DNA of 64,000 bases from Micromonospora sp. WMMA1947 (GTDB taxonomy: Bacteria; Actinomycetota; Actinomycetes; Mycobacteriales; Micromonosporaceae): contig NZ_CP114909.1 in NCBI RefSeq assembly GCF_027497355.1, positions 3,038,001 through 3,102,000 on the forward strand. Reading direction: 5' to 3'. Shown one piece after another: positions 10,035-18,976 of the stretch. Within the stretch, counting starts at the first letter, position 1. Each line of letters starts with the position of its first letter. A model generated the notes under the pieces. It searched no databases and was not told the DNA's origin. It was given only the letters and a program-made list of their open reading frames with translations. Made by a program: the position numbers and the translations under genes.

Positions 10035-10068
10035 CGAGGGGCACGGCCGAACGCGGCCGTGCCCCTCG
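10035..10068 (+). terminator. Hairpin terminator after rho
   Basis: A perfect 15-bp stem (10035-10049 with 10054-10068) with loop AACG lies 18 nt after the rho stop codon. Confidence 0.75.
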
Positions 10069-10160
10069 TCGCGTCCGTGGCACCGTCCATCGTGAAGTTT
10101 TTCTACGGTTCAGCCGCTAGGTATTGAAACTTCTGTTCATCGTCGGGTTGACTGTCGTCC

Positions 10161-13100
10161 ATGCGAACCCGCAGTCGACCCGCCCGCCTCGCCGGCGTCC
10201 TGCTGCTGACGCCGTTGCTGACACTCACCGCGCCGGCGCCGTCCGCCGCCACTGCCGCGCCACCGGCCGTCGCGCCGCCGGGCGCCACCGCCGCCGAGGA
10301 CGCGCCACGCGCCTCGTCCCGTCCCGACTCGGCCGTCGCGCTGGCCGGTGTGGAACCGGCCGGCGGCCTGGAGACCGCCAAGACCACCCGGCCGGTCGCG
10401 CCCGGCCTCGACCTGACCTCCTTCGACAGGTACGACGCGGCCGGCTGGCTGCGCGCCGACGCCCTCACCGCCGACCTGGCCGGCGGGCTCACTGTCGACT
10501 ACGTGAACTCCGGTGAGGTCACCAAGGACGAGCCGCTGCGCGCCGCGGTGGACCGCTCCCGTGCCGTCGCGGCGGTGAACGGCGACTTCTTCGACATCAA
10601 CAACTCCGGTGCCGCCCAGGGCGTCGGCATCCGCTCCGGCGAACTGGTGCAGTCGCCCGTCGCCGGGCACCCCAACGCGGTCGGCATCAGCGCCCAGGGC
10701 ATCGGGCGGGTCGTCGAGGTCGGCTTCGAGGGCACCGCGACGCTGCCCGCCGGGCCGGTGCCGCTCACCCAGTTCAACAACCTGGTGCAGCGCGACGGCG
10801 TGGGCGTGTTCACGCCGCTCTGGGGGTCGTACACCCGCACGCGGGCGGTGGAGGGCGCGGCCCGGACGGTCGAGGTGACGGTGACCGGCGGCCGGGTGGC
10901 GAGCGTCGCCACCACGGCGGGCGAGGGGCCGATCCCGGCCGGCAGCACCGTGCTGCTCGGTCGCGAGACCGGCGCCGACGCGCTCGCCGCGCTGCGTCCC
11001 GGCGACGCGGTGGACCTGACCTGGCGGCCGCGGGCCTCCGACGGCGGTGACTTGCGCGCCGCCGTGGGCGGCGGCAACGTGCTGGTCCGCGACGGCGTGG
11101 TGCAGAGCATCGCCGACGCGTCGCTGGCCCCGCGTACCGCCGTCGGCTTCTCCGCCGACGGCCGCAAGATGATCATGCTGACGGTGGACGGGCGGCAGGT
11201 GGACAGCCGGGGCGTCACCCAGACCGAGATGGGCCGCATGATGGCCGAGCTGGGCGCCGCGAACGCGCTCAACCTCGACGGCGGCGGCTCCTCCACGCTG
11301 CTCGCCCGGGAGCCGGGCGCGGCCACGGTCCAGGTGGAGAACAGCCCGTCCGACGGCAGCGAGCGGCCGGTGCCGAACGGGCTGGCCGTCTACGCCCCGA
11401 AGGGCAGCGGCCGGCTCACCGGCTACTGGCTCGAGACCGCCAGCGACCCGACCGCCGCACCCGGTGTCGCACCCGTGCGCGGCGGCCGGCCGGACCGGGT
11501 CTTCCCGGGCCTCACCCGCCGGCTCACCGCCGCCGGATACGACGAGACGTACGGCCCGGCCGCGGGCGATCCGCGCTGGCACGCCACCCACGGCCGGGTG
11601 GACGGCGACGGCGTGTTCCGGGCCGCCGTCCCCGGTCGCAGCACCGTCACCGCCGCGCGCGGCCGGGCCCGGGGCACGATCGAGCTGACGGTGCTCGGCC
11701 CGCTGCAGCGCATCGACGGCACCGTCGACCGGGTCGGCCTGGACCGGGCCGGTGACAGCGGCCTGTTCGGCGTCATCGGCTACGACGCCGAGGGCAACAC
11801 CGCGCCGATCGAGCCGGCCGACCTGACGTTGGAGTACGACAGCGACCTGCTCTCGGTCACCCCCACCGCCGACGGCAACCTGGCCGTCACGGCGCTCGCC
11901 GCGACCGGCTCGGCGCTGATCACCGCGCGGGTCGGCAACCGGAGCACGGTCCTGCCGGTGACCGTCGGGCTCACCGACGTGCCGGTGGCCGGGTTCGACG
12001 ACGCCGCGTCCTGGAAGTTCAGCCAGGCCCGCGCCGCCGGGGCGGTCGCACCGGCCGAGGGGCACACCGGCGGCGGGCTGCGGATGTCGTACGACTTCAG
12101 CCAGTCCACCGGCACCCGGGCCGCGTACGCCGACCCGCCCGCCTGGATCGACGTACCGGGCCAGCCGCAGGCGTTCGGCATGTGGATCAAGGCGAACGGC
12201 ACCGGCGAGTGGCCCAGCCTGCACCTGCACGACGCGCAGGACACCCAGTTCGTGCTGCGCGGCCCGTACCTGGACTGGACCGGCTGGAAGTACGTCGAGT
12301 TCGCCGTACCGCCGGGGGTGCAGTACCCGGTGCGGGTGCGCCGGTTCTACGTGGCCGAGACCGACCCGGCGAAGCAGTACCGCAGCGAGGTGGTGATCGA
12401 CGACCTGGTGGCCCGGGTACCGCCGGACGTGCAGGCGCCGCCGGAGCCGAACCGCACCGACCGGGTGGTGCTGCGCGACGGCACGGTGGACGGCGCGCCG
12501 TGGCGCTTCGCGGTGCTCTCCGACGCCCAGTTCGTCGCCGCCGACCCGGACAGCGACCTGGTCGCCCAGGCCCGCCGTACGCTGCGCGAGGTCCGCGCCG
12601 CCCGGCCGGACTTCCTGATCATCAACGGCGACTTCGTGGACACCGCCTACCCGGCGGACTTCGCGCTGGCCAAGCGCCTCCTGGACGAGGAACTGGGCGG
12701 CGAGGTGCCGTACCACTACGTGCCGGGTAACCACGAGATCATGGGCGCCCCGATCGACAACTTCCGGAGCGTCTTCGGGGACACCTCGCGCGTCTTCGAC
12801 CACCGGGGCACCCGGTTCCTCACGCTCAGCACCGCCACCGGGTCGTTGCGCGGCGGCGGGTTCGACCAGGTGGAGCTGCTGCGCCGGACGCTCGACCAGG
12901 CGGCCGCCGACCGCTCGGTCGGCTCGGTGGCGGTGTTCTTCCACCACCCGCCGCGCGACCCGAGCCCGGCCAAGGCCAGCCAGCTCGGCGATCGCAAGGA
13001 GGCGGCACTGGTCGAGCAGTGGCTGGCCGACTTCCAGCACCGCACCGGCAAGGGCGCCCTGATGGTGAACGGCCACGTCGGCACGTTCCACGCCGACCGG

Positions 13101-13610
13101 GTGGACGGCGTGCCGTACGTGATCAACGGCAACTCGGGCAAGGGCCCGTCCACCCCGGCGGCGCTCGGCGGGTTCACCGGCTGGACCGAGTTCGGGGTGG
13201 ACCCGGTGACGCCGGGGGAGGCCGAGCGGGCCCGCCGCGACCCGCTGGCCGAAGGGCCGACGTGGGTGAGCGCGGAGATGCACGCGCACACCGACCGGCT
13301 CGCGCTGGCCGCGCCCGCGCAGGTGCGCCGGGGAGCGCCGGTGGACGTCACGGCCACCCTCACGCAGCCCGGCGGCCGGCAGGTGCCGGTGGCCGTGCCG
13401 GTCAGCGCCGACTGGGCCGGTTCGCCAAACCTGCACGTCGGGGGCGCCACGGGGGTACGTCCGTGGCACGCCGCCTGGTTCGACCCGGCCACGGGCAAGC
13501 TCACCGCGTTGCGCCCCGGCGCGCAGATCCTGCTCACGGTGACCGTGAACGGCGTCAAGGCCGAGGCGACGGTGACCACGGCCGCGGCGGTCCTCGCTCC
13601 GGCGGCCTGA
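10161..13610 (+). CDS. Secreted phosphodiester glycosidase / calcineurin-like phosphoesterase fusion
   Basis: Large exported protein of 1149 residues. In order: signal peptide (about 1-35, arginines then a Leu/Ala run), a phosphodiester glycosidase (NAGPA-type) domain at about 60-410 with VNGDFFDINNSG and LNLDGGGSST motifs, Ig/Big-like linker to about 600, a beta-sandwich carbohydrate-binding-like domain to about 755, a metallophosphoesterase domain at about 775-1010, and a Big-like tail. In the phosphoesterase the first metal motif reads SDAQ rather than DxH, while NGDFVD, GNHE and NGH are intact; SDxQ variants occur in known subfamilies. Likely acts on cell-wall teichoic-type or sugar-phosphate polymers; the substrate is inferred. 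Confidence 0.85.
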   Translation: MRTRSRPARLAGVLLLTPLLTLTAPAPSAATAAPPAVAPPGATAAEDAPRASSRPDSAVALAGVEPAGGLETAKTTRPVAPGLDLTSFDRYDAAGWLRADALTADLAGGLTVDYVNSGEVTKDEPLRAAVDRSRAVAAVNGDFFDINNSGAAQGVGIRSGELVQSPVAGHPNAVGISAQGIGRVVEVGFEGTATLPAGPVPLTQFNNLVQRDGVGVFTPLWGSYTRTRAVEGAARTVEVTVTGGRVASVATTAGEGPIPAGSTVLLGRETGADALAALRPGDAVDLTWRPRASDGGDLRAAVGGGNVLVRDGVVQSIADASLAPRTAVGFSADGRKMIMLTVDGRQVDSRGVTQTEMGRMMAELGAANALNLDGGGSSTLLAREPGAATVQVENSPSDGSERPVPNGLAVYAPKGSGRLTGYWLETASDPTAAPGVAPVRGGRPDRVFPGLTRRLTAAGYDETYGPAAGDPRWHATHGRVDGDGVFRAAVPGRSTVTAARGRARGTIELTVLGPLQRIDGTVDRVGLDRAGDSGLFGVIGYDAEGNTAPIEPADLTLEYDSDLLSVTPTADGNLAVTALAATGSALITARVGNRSTVLPVTVGLTDVPVAGFDDAASWKFSQARAAGAVAPAEGHTGGGLRMSYDFSQSTGTRAAYADPPAWIDVPGQPQAFGMWIKANGTGEWPSLHLHDAQDTQFVLRGPYLDWTGWKYVEFAVPPGVQYPVRVRRFYVAETDPAKQYRSEVVIDDLVARVPPDVQAPPEPNRTDRVVLRDGTVDGAPWRFAVLSDAQFVAADPDSDLVAQARRTLREVRAARPDFLIINGDFVDTAYPADFALAKRLLDEELGGEVPYHYVPGNHEIMGAPIDNFRSVFGDTSRVFDHRGTRFLTLSTATGSLRGGGFDQVELLRRTLDQAAADRSVGSVAVFFHHPPRDPSPAKASQLGDRKEAALVEQWLADFQHRTGKGALMVNGHVGTFHADRVDGVPYVINGNSGKGPSTPAALGGFTGWTEFGVDPVTPGEAERARRDPLAEGPTWVSAEMHAHTDRLALAAPAQVRRGAPVDVTATLTQPGGRQVPVAVPVSADWAGSPNLHVGGATGVRPWHAAWFDPATGKLTALRPGAQILLTVTVNGVKAEATVTTAAAVLAPAA

Positions 13611-13619
13611 TCCGGGACC

Positions 13620-13648
13620 GGGGCTCCTCATCCTGGGGGAGGAGCCCC
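13620..13648 (+). terminator. Hairpin terminator after the phosphoesterase fusion
   Basis: A 10-bp perfect stem, GGGGCTCCTC (13620-13629) with GAGGAGCCCC (13639-13648), starts 9 nt after the stop codon. Confidence 0.65.
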
Positions 13649-13711
13649 GGCCCACCTCAGCTGGCTCGTTCGCGTCAGCAGGCCCGTCCGCCTCAGCCCG
13701 GCTCCCCGCCC

Positions 13712-13766
13712 GAGTGGAGCGCCATGGGTGTCAAAACGGCCCGATGGCACCCACTGCGTTCCACTC
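13712..13766. repeat. Imperfect long inverted repeat (V element)
   Basis: Arms of about 22 nt starting GAGTGGAGCGCCATGGGTG and returning as CACCCACTGCGTTCCACTC, about 19 of 22 positions paired, 11-nt loop. It lies past the terminator of the gene to its left and next to the R1 hairpin, so it is not needed as a terminator. No second copy of this arm sequence is in the window. Confidence 0.55.
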
Positions 13767-13800
13767 GCCCACGAATCTGCGCGCGCCCTACGCCCAGTCT

Positions 13801-13860
13801 GATTGACCATGAAGTTAGCCCGGGACAAAGCGGGCAGAAAGTGCCGCCAACCTCATGATC

Positions 13861-13863
<3 letters not shown>
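13801..13863 (+). repeat. R-family intergenic hairpin, copy 1
   Basis: Degenerate member of the R family (arms CATGAAGTTAGC and GCCGCCAACCTCATGATC, loop containing GACAAAGCGGGCAG). Aligns in the same direction with the copy at 53493-53553 and, reverse-complemented, with that at 36106-36166. Confidence 0.7.
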
Positions 13864-13936
<73 letters not shown>

Positions 13937-14288
13937 CGGCCCGGGCCCGGGCCCGGAGGCCGGCCGAGCCGAGCGTGAGCCGAGCCAGCTCTAGCCCCAG
14001 CGCCAGGGCCAGCCCAGCGTCGCCAGGGCCAGCCCCAGGGCCTAGGTGGGGGCTGGGGCCGGGAGCGAGGGCCGAAGGCGGGGGTGGGCGGGAGGAGTGG
14101 GTGGGGTGGCTGTGGGAATGCGGAGGAGCGGGCCGGCGTTGGGGGTGGCGGACCTCCTGTGCCGGGTGGAAGACACCCGTGGCAGACTGGTCAATCGGCC
14201 ACCGGTTCCGGTTCACGCCCGAGCCCGTCGTGACGACGGGGCGCACCGACGGCGACCCGGCGACCACCGACGAAAGGACCGAGGCGAC
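13937..14288 (+). other. Gene-free leader region of rpmE
   Basis: After the microsatellite comes a G/C-rich stretch with partly repeated CCAGGGCCAGCCC units at about 14005-14045, then the SigR-type promoter at 14114-14141. A GAAAGGACCGAGG ribosome-site region precedes the rpmE ATG. No gene is seen here. Confidence 0.6.
14114..14141 (+). promoter_or_regulatory. SigR/SigH-type promoter for rpmE
   Basis: GGGAAT (14114-14119), an 18-nt spacer and GTTG (14138-14141) match the disulphide-stress sigma consensus GGAAT-N18-GTT of Streptomyces SigR and mycobacterial SigH. In Streptomyces coelicolor rpmE is reported as a SigR target, which supports the call. The start codon lies about 148 nt downstream. 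Confidence 0.65.
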
Positions 14289-14513
14289 ATGAAGCCCAAC
14301 ATCCACCCGGAGTACGTGACCACCGAGGTCCGCTGCTCCTGCGGCAACACCTTCACGACCCGCAGCACCGCCAAGGGCGGCGCCATCAGCGTCGAGACCT
14401 GCAGCGCCTGCCACCCGTTCTACACCGGTAAGCAGCGCGTGCTGGACACCGCCGGCCGGGTCGCGAAGTTCCAGCAGAAGTACGCCAAGGTTCAGGCCAA
14501 GAAGGCCAAGTAG
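14289..14513 (+). CDS. rpmE: Ribosomal protein L31, zinc-binding type
   Basis: Component of the 50S subunit, 74 residues. Four cysteines at 16, 18, 38 and 41 (CSC and CSAC) form the zinc site of the C+ paralogue, which can be exchanged for a zinc-free form under zinc limitation. The basic tail [12 protein letters not shown] is typical. The ATG has AAAGGACCGAGG just upstream. It is followed by prfA, a common actinobacterial order. Confidence 0.97.
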   Translation: MKPNIHPEYVTTEVRCSCGNTFTTRSTAKGGAISVETCSACHPFYTGKQRVLDTAGRVAKFQQKYAKVQAKKAK

Positions 14514-14601
14514 CTCCGTCGACGACGCCCGTGTCCGGCTCCTGCCGGGCACGGGCGTTCGTCCGTTTGTGCCGGTTCCATCCCCAAGGAGCATCCGCAG
14601 C

Positions 14602-15690
14602 ATGAGCAGTGAGCGCCTGGCCGCCCTCCTCGACGAGTACGCCGAGCTGGAGCGGCGGCTGGCCGACCCGGCCATCCACGCCGACCAGGGCACCGCCCGG
14701 CGGGTCGGCCGTCGGTACGCCGAGCTGGTCCCGCTGCACAAGGCCGCCGGTGAGCTGGAGCAGGCCCGCGCCGACCTGGCAGCGGCCCGTGAGCTGGCTG
14801 CCGAGGACCCGACGTTCGGCGCCGAGGCGGACGCCATCGCGGCCTCGCTGCCGGCGCTGGAGGAGCGGCTCGCGGAACTGCTCATCCCGCGCGATCCGCA
14901 CGACGCCAAGGACGTGATCGTCGAGATCAAGGCCGGCGAGGGCGGCGAGGAGTCCGCACTGTTCGCCGGTGACCTGCTGCGGATGTACACCAGGTACGCC
15001 GAGCGGCACGGCTGGGCCACCGAGGTGATCGACGCGCAGGACTCCGACCTGGGCGGCGTCAAGGACGTCTCGCTGGCGATCAAGAGCAAGGGCGTACCGG
15101 AGGGCGGCAACGGCGTCTGGTCCCGGCTCAAGTGGGAGGGCGGCGTGCACCGGGTGCAGCGCGTCCCGGTCACCGAGTCGCAGGGCCGCATCCACACCAG
15201 CGCCGCCGGTGTGCTGGTGCTGCCCGAGGCGGAGGACGTCGACGTCACCATCGACCCGAACGAGCTGCGTATCGACGTGTTCCGCTCGTCCGGCCCCGGT
15301 GGGCAGTCGGTGAACACCACCGACTCGGCGGTCCGGATCACCCACGTACCGACCGGCATCGTGGTCTCCTGCCAGAACGAGAAGTCGCAGCTGCAGAACC
15401 GGGAGCAGGCCATGCGCATCCTGCGCGCCCGGCTGCTCGCCGCCGCCCAGGAGCAGGCGGACGCGGCGGCCTCGGACGCCCGCAAGGCGCAGGTCCGCAC
15501 CGTGGACCGGTCCGAGCGGATCCGCACCTACAACTTCCCGCAGAACCGAATCACCGACCACCGCATCGGCTACACGGCGTACAACCTGGACCTGGCCCTG
15601 GCCGGCGAGCTGGACGGGGTGCTCGACGCGCTGACCGAGGCGGACCGCGCGGCCCGGCTGGCCGGCGAGACGGAGCTGTCCCGCCGCTGA
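14602..15690 (+). CDS. prfA: Peptide chain release factor 1
   Basis: Recognises UAA and UAG and triggers peptide release on the ribosome. 362 residues from ATG 14602, chosen because AAGGAG at 14586-14591 lies 10 nt before it; an upstream in-frame ATG at 14569 lacks a site. The tripeptide anticodon PVT at residues 189-191 marks RF1 rather than RF2, and GGQ at 233-235 is the catalytic loop. The methyltransferase for that glutamine, PrmC, lies at 17385-18332, with a divergent cyclase gene in between. Confidence 0.97.
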   Translation: MSSERLAALLDEYAELERRLADPAIHADQGTARRVGRRYAELVPLHKAAGELEQARADLAAARELAAEDPTFGAEADAIAASLPALEERLAELLIPRDPHDAKDVIVEIKAGEGGEESALFAGDLLRMYTRYAERHGWATEVIDAQDSDLGGVKDVSLAIKSKGVPEGGNGVWSRLKWEGGVHRVQRVPVTESQGRIHTSAAGVLVLPEAEDVDVTIDPNELRIDVFRSSGPGGQSVNTTDSAVRITHVPTGIVVSCQNEKSQLQNREQAMRILRARLLAAAQEQADAAASDARKAQVRTVDRSERIRTYNFPQNRITDHRIGYTAYNLDLALAGELDGVLDALTEADRAARLAGETELSRR

Positions 15691-15697
15691 CCGCCGG

Positions 15698-15757
15698 GGT
15701 GTTAAGCGGGGGCCCTTCCTCTACCGGAGGCGTTAACAGGGGGCCCTTCCTTACCGC
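15698..15757 (+). repeat. GGGGCCC paired repeat, copy G1
   Basis: Two direct units of the form GTTAAnnnGGGGCCCTTCCT separated by CTACCGGAGGC. It fills the gap between convergent genes; its right end (CTTCCTTACCGC) abuts the TCA that is the complement of the stop codon of the cyclase gene. Related copies lie at 41730-41788 and 49023-49077. Each unit contains a self-complementary GGGCCC core, so the element could fold and end transcripts from either side. Confidence 0.8.
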
Positions 15758-17311
15758 TCAGCTCGCCCGCAACCGCGCCTTGGCCCGCAGCATCTCCCGG
15801 TCGGCCAGCTCGAACGCGGTGCCGAGCGCCTCCCGGACGCTCACCGTGGTGCTGCCGTCGACCTCGGCGAAGCCGATCGTCACCCCGACCGGCGTGCCGG
15901 GGACCAGGGACTCCCAGTCCTCGGTGCGGACGGCCGCCTCGATCCGGCGGGCCACCTCGACCGCCTCCGGCATGCCGGTGTCGGGCAGCACCACGACGAA
16001 CTCGTCGCCGCCGTAGCGGGCCACGAAGTCACCTCGTCGCATCACCCGGTTGATCACGCCGGCCACCCGTTGCAGCACCAGGTCGCCGGAGTGGTGGCCG
16101 TGGCGGGTGTTCACCGCCTTGAACCCGTCGAGGTCGCAGACGCCGATCACGACCCGTTCGCCCCGGGACACCACTGCGCCCAGGTAGCGCTCCAGCCGGC
16201 GCCGGTTCGGCAGGCCGGTGAGCGGGTCGGTGAGTGCCTCGCCCTCGTACCGGGCGGCCTCGCGGCGCATCTCCTCGTGGTCGATCCGGGCGGCGATGCC
16301 GTCGATGTAGACGTCCCGCAGCCGGTCGCTGCGCCGTGCCGCCAGCCGGAACGCGTGCCGGTCGGCCCGGTGCGCGCCCGCGTGGTCACCGGCCCGGGCC
16401 AGCGCGACGCTGCGCAGCCGGGGCGGCTCGGCGGCGCCGAGCGTCTCGTCGGAGACGCGCAGCGAGTCCAGCCGGGTGACCGCCTCGATCGGGCGCCCGG
16501 CGGCCACCGCCAGGCAGACCTGGCCGAGCTGGCGCAGGTCGCGGGCACGGGCGCTGTCACCGCCGTGGCCGAGCAGCCGGTTCGGGTCGGCGTCTCCGGC
16601 GGACTCCACCCGGTCGCCGAGCGCGGCCCGGCGGGCGGCGGCGTAGCCGTACGCGGCCAGGCTGCTCGGGCGCAGGTTGCCGGCGCGCCCGCCGCGCAGG
16701 AACCGGGCCAGGTCACCGGCGACGTCGCGCAGCACCCGCAGGCAGCCGTCGCTGTCGCCGTTGTGGTCGAGCGCCACCGCGTTGCGCAGCCGGATGCCGG
16801 GCGCGGCGAACGTCTCCTCGGGGATGCCGACGCTGAGCCCGACCTCGCGGGCGCGCTCGATCGCGCCCAGCGCGTGACCGTGGAAGCTCAGGTACGAGTA
16901 CGCCATCGCCAGGTCGTGCCAGCCCCAGGCGGTGTCCCGGTCGGGGTCGTCGTCGGCGCCGAGCGCGCGGGCGGCCCGGACCAGGTGCATCACGCAGCGG
17001 TCCAGCGCGCCCTGGTGGTGGGCGGCGAGCGCGGCCAGCGCGTTGAGGTGCCCGTGCAGGTAGGGCTCGGCCAGGTCGCGGACGGCGGCGGAGGCGTCCT
17101 CGACGGCCCTGGTGAACTCGGCGGTCCGGCCGAGGTTGATCAGCGCGGACAGGCGTTGCACGAGCGCGTCGGCGCGGGCGTACGGGTCGTCGGTGGTGCG
17201 GATGACGCGGTCGAGCAGGGCGCACGCCTCCGCGGACCGGCTGGCCTCCTGGAGGGACCGAGCGCGGCGGAGAGCGTCAACCTGGTCCTCGACCTGGTCG
17301 AGCCAGCCCAC
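15758..17311 (-). CDS. Diguanylate cyclase with helical-repeat sensor region
   Basis: Cytosolic protein of 517 residues predicted to make cyclic di-GMP from two GTP. The N-terminal about 340 residues are alpha-helical and TPR-like without membrane segments. The C-terminal GGDEF domain has an intact YGGDEF active site, and RRGD lies exactly five residues before it, matching the RxxD product-inhibition site. The GTG start (GWLDQVEDQVDAL) is 73 nt from the divergent prmC start, so the two may share a control region. c-di-GMP governs development in filamentous actinobacteria; a role here is inferred. Confidence 0.9.
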   Translation of the reverse strand: MGWLDQVEDQVDALRRARSLQEASRSAEACALLDRVIRTTDDPYARADALVQRLSALINLGRTAEFTRAVEDASAAVRDLAEPYLHGHLNALAALAAHHQGALDRCVMHLVRAARALGADDDPDRDTAWGWHDLAMAYSYLSFHGHALGAIERAREVGLSVGIPEETFAAPGIRLRNAVALDHNGDSDGCLRVLRDVAGDLARFLRGGRAGNLRPSSLAAYGYAAARRAALGDRVESAGDADPNRLLGHGGDSARARDLRQLGQVCLAVAAGRPIEAVTRLDSLRVSDETLGAAEPPRLRSVALARAGDHAGAHRADRHAFRLAARRSDRLRDVYIDGIAARIDHEEMRREAARYEGEALTDPLTGLPNRRRLERYLGAVVSRGERVVIGVCDLDGFKAVNTRHGHHSGDLVLQRVAGVINRVMRRGDFVARYGGDEFVVVLPDTGMPEAVEVARRIEAAVRTEDWESLVPGTPVGVTIGFAEVDGSTTVSVREALGTAFELADREMLRAKARLRAS

Positions 17312-17384
17312 TCGCGACCTCCCTGCGGTGTGCGCCCGGACGCACCCGCTCGTGAGGTGAGCCGCGACGCCTCATGATTATTGC

Positions 17385-18332
17385 GTGACCGCACTCCCGC
17401 AACACCCGTCCGAAGGGACAGAACGCGAACGCCCCTCGCTGGTGATCAACCGGGTGGCGCGCGCGCTCGCGGCGGCGGGCGTCGAGGCGCCCCGCGCCGA
17501 GGCCGAGCAGCTCGCCGCGTACGTCCTCCAGGTGCCGCGGGGCCGCCTGGCGCTCGCCGACGGCTTCACCCCGGCGCAGCGTGACCGCCTGGACGCGCTC
17601 GTCGGCCGGCGGGTGACCCGGGAGCCGTTGCAGCACCTGATCGGCTCGGCCGGATTCCGGCACCTGGAGCTGGCCGTCGGGCCGGGCGTGTTCGTGCCCC
17701 GGCCGGAGACGGAGCTGCTGGCCGGCTGGGGGATCGAGCGGGCGAGGGAGCACGCCGCGCCGCTCGTGGTCGACCTGTGCAGCGGGTCGGGCGCGATCGC
17801 CCTGGCGGTGGCGCAGGAGGTGCCCGCGGCCCGGGTGGTCGCGGTGGAGCGGTCCCCGGCGGCGCTGGCGTGGCTGCGGCGCAACGCGGCCGGCCGGGCC
17901 GACGCCGGGGACCGGCCGGTCGAGGTGGTGGCCGCCGACGTGACCGATCCGGAGCTGCTGGCCGACCTGGCCGGGCGGGTCGACGTGCTGCTGTGCAACC
18001 CGCCGTACGTGCCGAGGTCGGTGACGGTGCCGCCGGAGGTGGCCGGGCACGACCCGGATGAGGCGGTGTTCGGCGGCGCGGACGGACTCGACGTGATCCG
18101 GCCGGTGATCGGCCGGGCCGCCGTGCTGCTGCGCCCGGGTGGTGCGATCGGCATCGAGCACGACGACACCCATGCGGCGGCGGTGCCCGGGCTGCTGCGC
18201 GGCGACGGCCGCTACGACCGGGTCGAGGAGCACCGGGACCTCGCCGGGCGGCCCCGCTGGGCGAGCGCGTCCCGGCGGGCGGACGGCACCCACGCCGACC
18301 CGGCCCCGGCGTGGCAGACTGACTCCTCGTGA
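17385..18332 (+). CDS. prmC: Peptide chain release factor N5-glutamine methyltransferase
   Basis: SAM-dependent enzyme that methylates the glutamine of the GGQ motif in release factors; its substrate RF1 is encoded at 14602-15690. 315 residues with a helical N-terminal domain (LVINRVARALAAAGV), the SAM-binding DLCSGSGAIALAVA near residue 129 and the catalytic NPPY (in CNPPYVPRS) near 205. The GTG start at 17385 follows a short divergent region. The last codons overlap the following gene. Confidence 0.95.
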   Translation: MTALPQHPSEGTERERPSLVINRVARALAAAGVEAPRAEAEQLAAYVLQVPRGRLALADGFTPAQRDRLDALVGRRVTREPLQHLIGSAGFRHLELAVGPGVFVPRPETELLAGWGIERAREHAAPLVVDLCSGSGAIALAVAQEVPAARVVAVERSPAALAWLRRNAAGRADAGDRPVEVVAADVTDPELLADLAGRVDVLLCNPPYVPRSVTVPPEVAGHDPDEAVFGGADGLDVIRPVIGRAAVLLRPGGAIGIEHDDTHAAAVPGLLRGDGRYDRVEEHRDLAGRPRWASASRRADGTHADPAPAWQTDSS

Positions 18333-18976
18333 TGCTCTACGACTGTCGGTCGCCCGCCGACCGGGACCGCGGCATCGCCGCTGCCATCGAGGCGGTCAAG
18401 AACGGGGAACTCGTCGTCCTGCCGACCGACACGGTCTACGGCATCGGGGCGGACGCCTTCACCCCGTACGCGGTGAAGGCCCTGGCGGACACCAAGGGTG
18501 GCGCCCGGCAGGCGCCGCCGGTGCTCATCGGTTCCCGGCACACGCTCGACGGCCTGGTCTTCTCGCTGCCCGGCGCGGCTCGCGACCTGGTCGAGGCGTT
18601 CTGGCCCGGTGCGCTGACCATCGTGGTGGAGCACTCGCCGAGCCTGGCGTGGGACCTGGGCGACAGCAGCGGCACGGTGGCGGTGCGGATGCCGCTGCAC
18701 CCGGTCGCGCTGGAGGTGCTGCGGGAGACCGGCCCGATGGCCGTCGCCTCGGCCAACAAGGTCGGTCAGCCCGCCGCGCTCACCGCCGAGGAGGCGCGCG
18801 ACCAGCTCGGCTACGGCGTCCGGGCCTACCTGGAGGCCGGGCCGGCGGTGGACCCGGTGCCGAGCACCATCGTCGACCTGACCGGCGAGGTGCCGCGGGT
18901 GCTGCGCGAGGGCGCGGTGACGCTGGCGAAGCTGCGCGAGGTCGTGCCGGACATCCTCGACGAGCGGGGGGTCTGA
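18332..18976 (+). CDS. L-threonylcarbamoyladenylate synthase (Sua5/YciO/YrdC family)
   Basis: Makes threonylcarbamoyl-AMP from threonine, bicarbonate and ATP for the t6A37 modification of ANN-decoding tRNAs. 214 residues cover the YrdC domain, with GELVVLPTDTVYGIG near the start, FWPGALTIVV, and SANKVGQPA late. The C-terminal Sua5 extension is missing, so it is the short TsaC-like form. ATG 18332 overlaps the prmC TGA by one base; GTG 18329 is an alternative with 4-nt overlap. Translational coupling to prmC is likely. Confidence 0.93.
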   Translation: MLYDCRSPADRDRGIAAAIEAVKNGELVVLPTDTVYGIGADAFTPYAVKALADTKGGARQAPPVLIGSRHTLDGLVFSLPGAARDLVEAFWPGALTIVVEHSPSLAWDLGDSSGTVAVRMPLHPVALEVLRETGPMAVASANKVGQPAALTAEEARDQLGYGVRAYLEAGPAVDPVPSTIVDLTGEVPRVLREGAVTLAKLREVVPDILDERGV

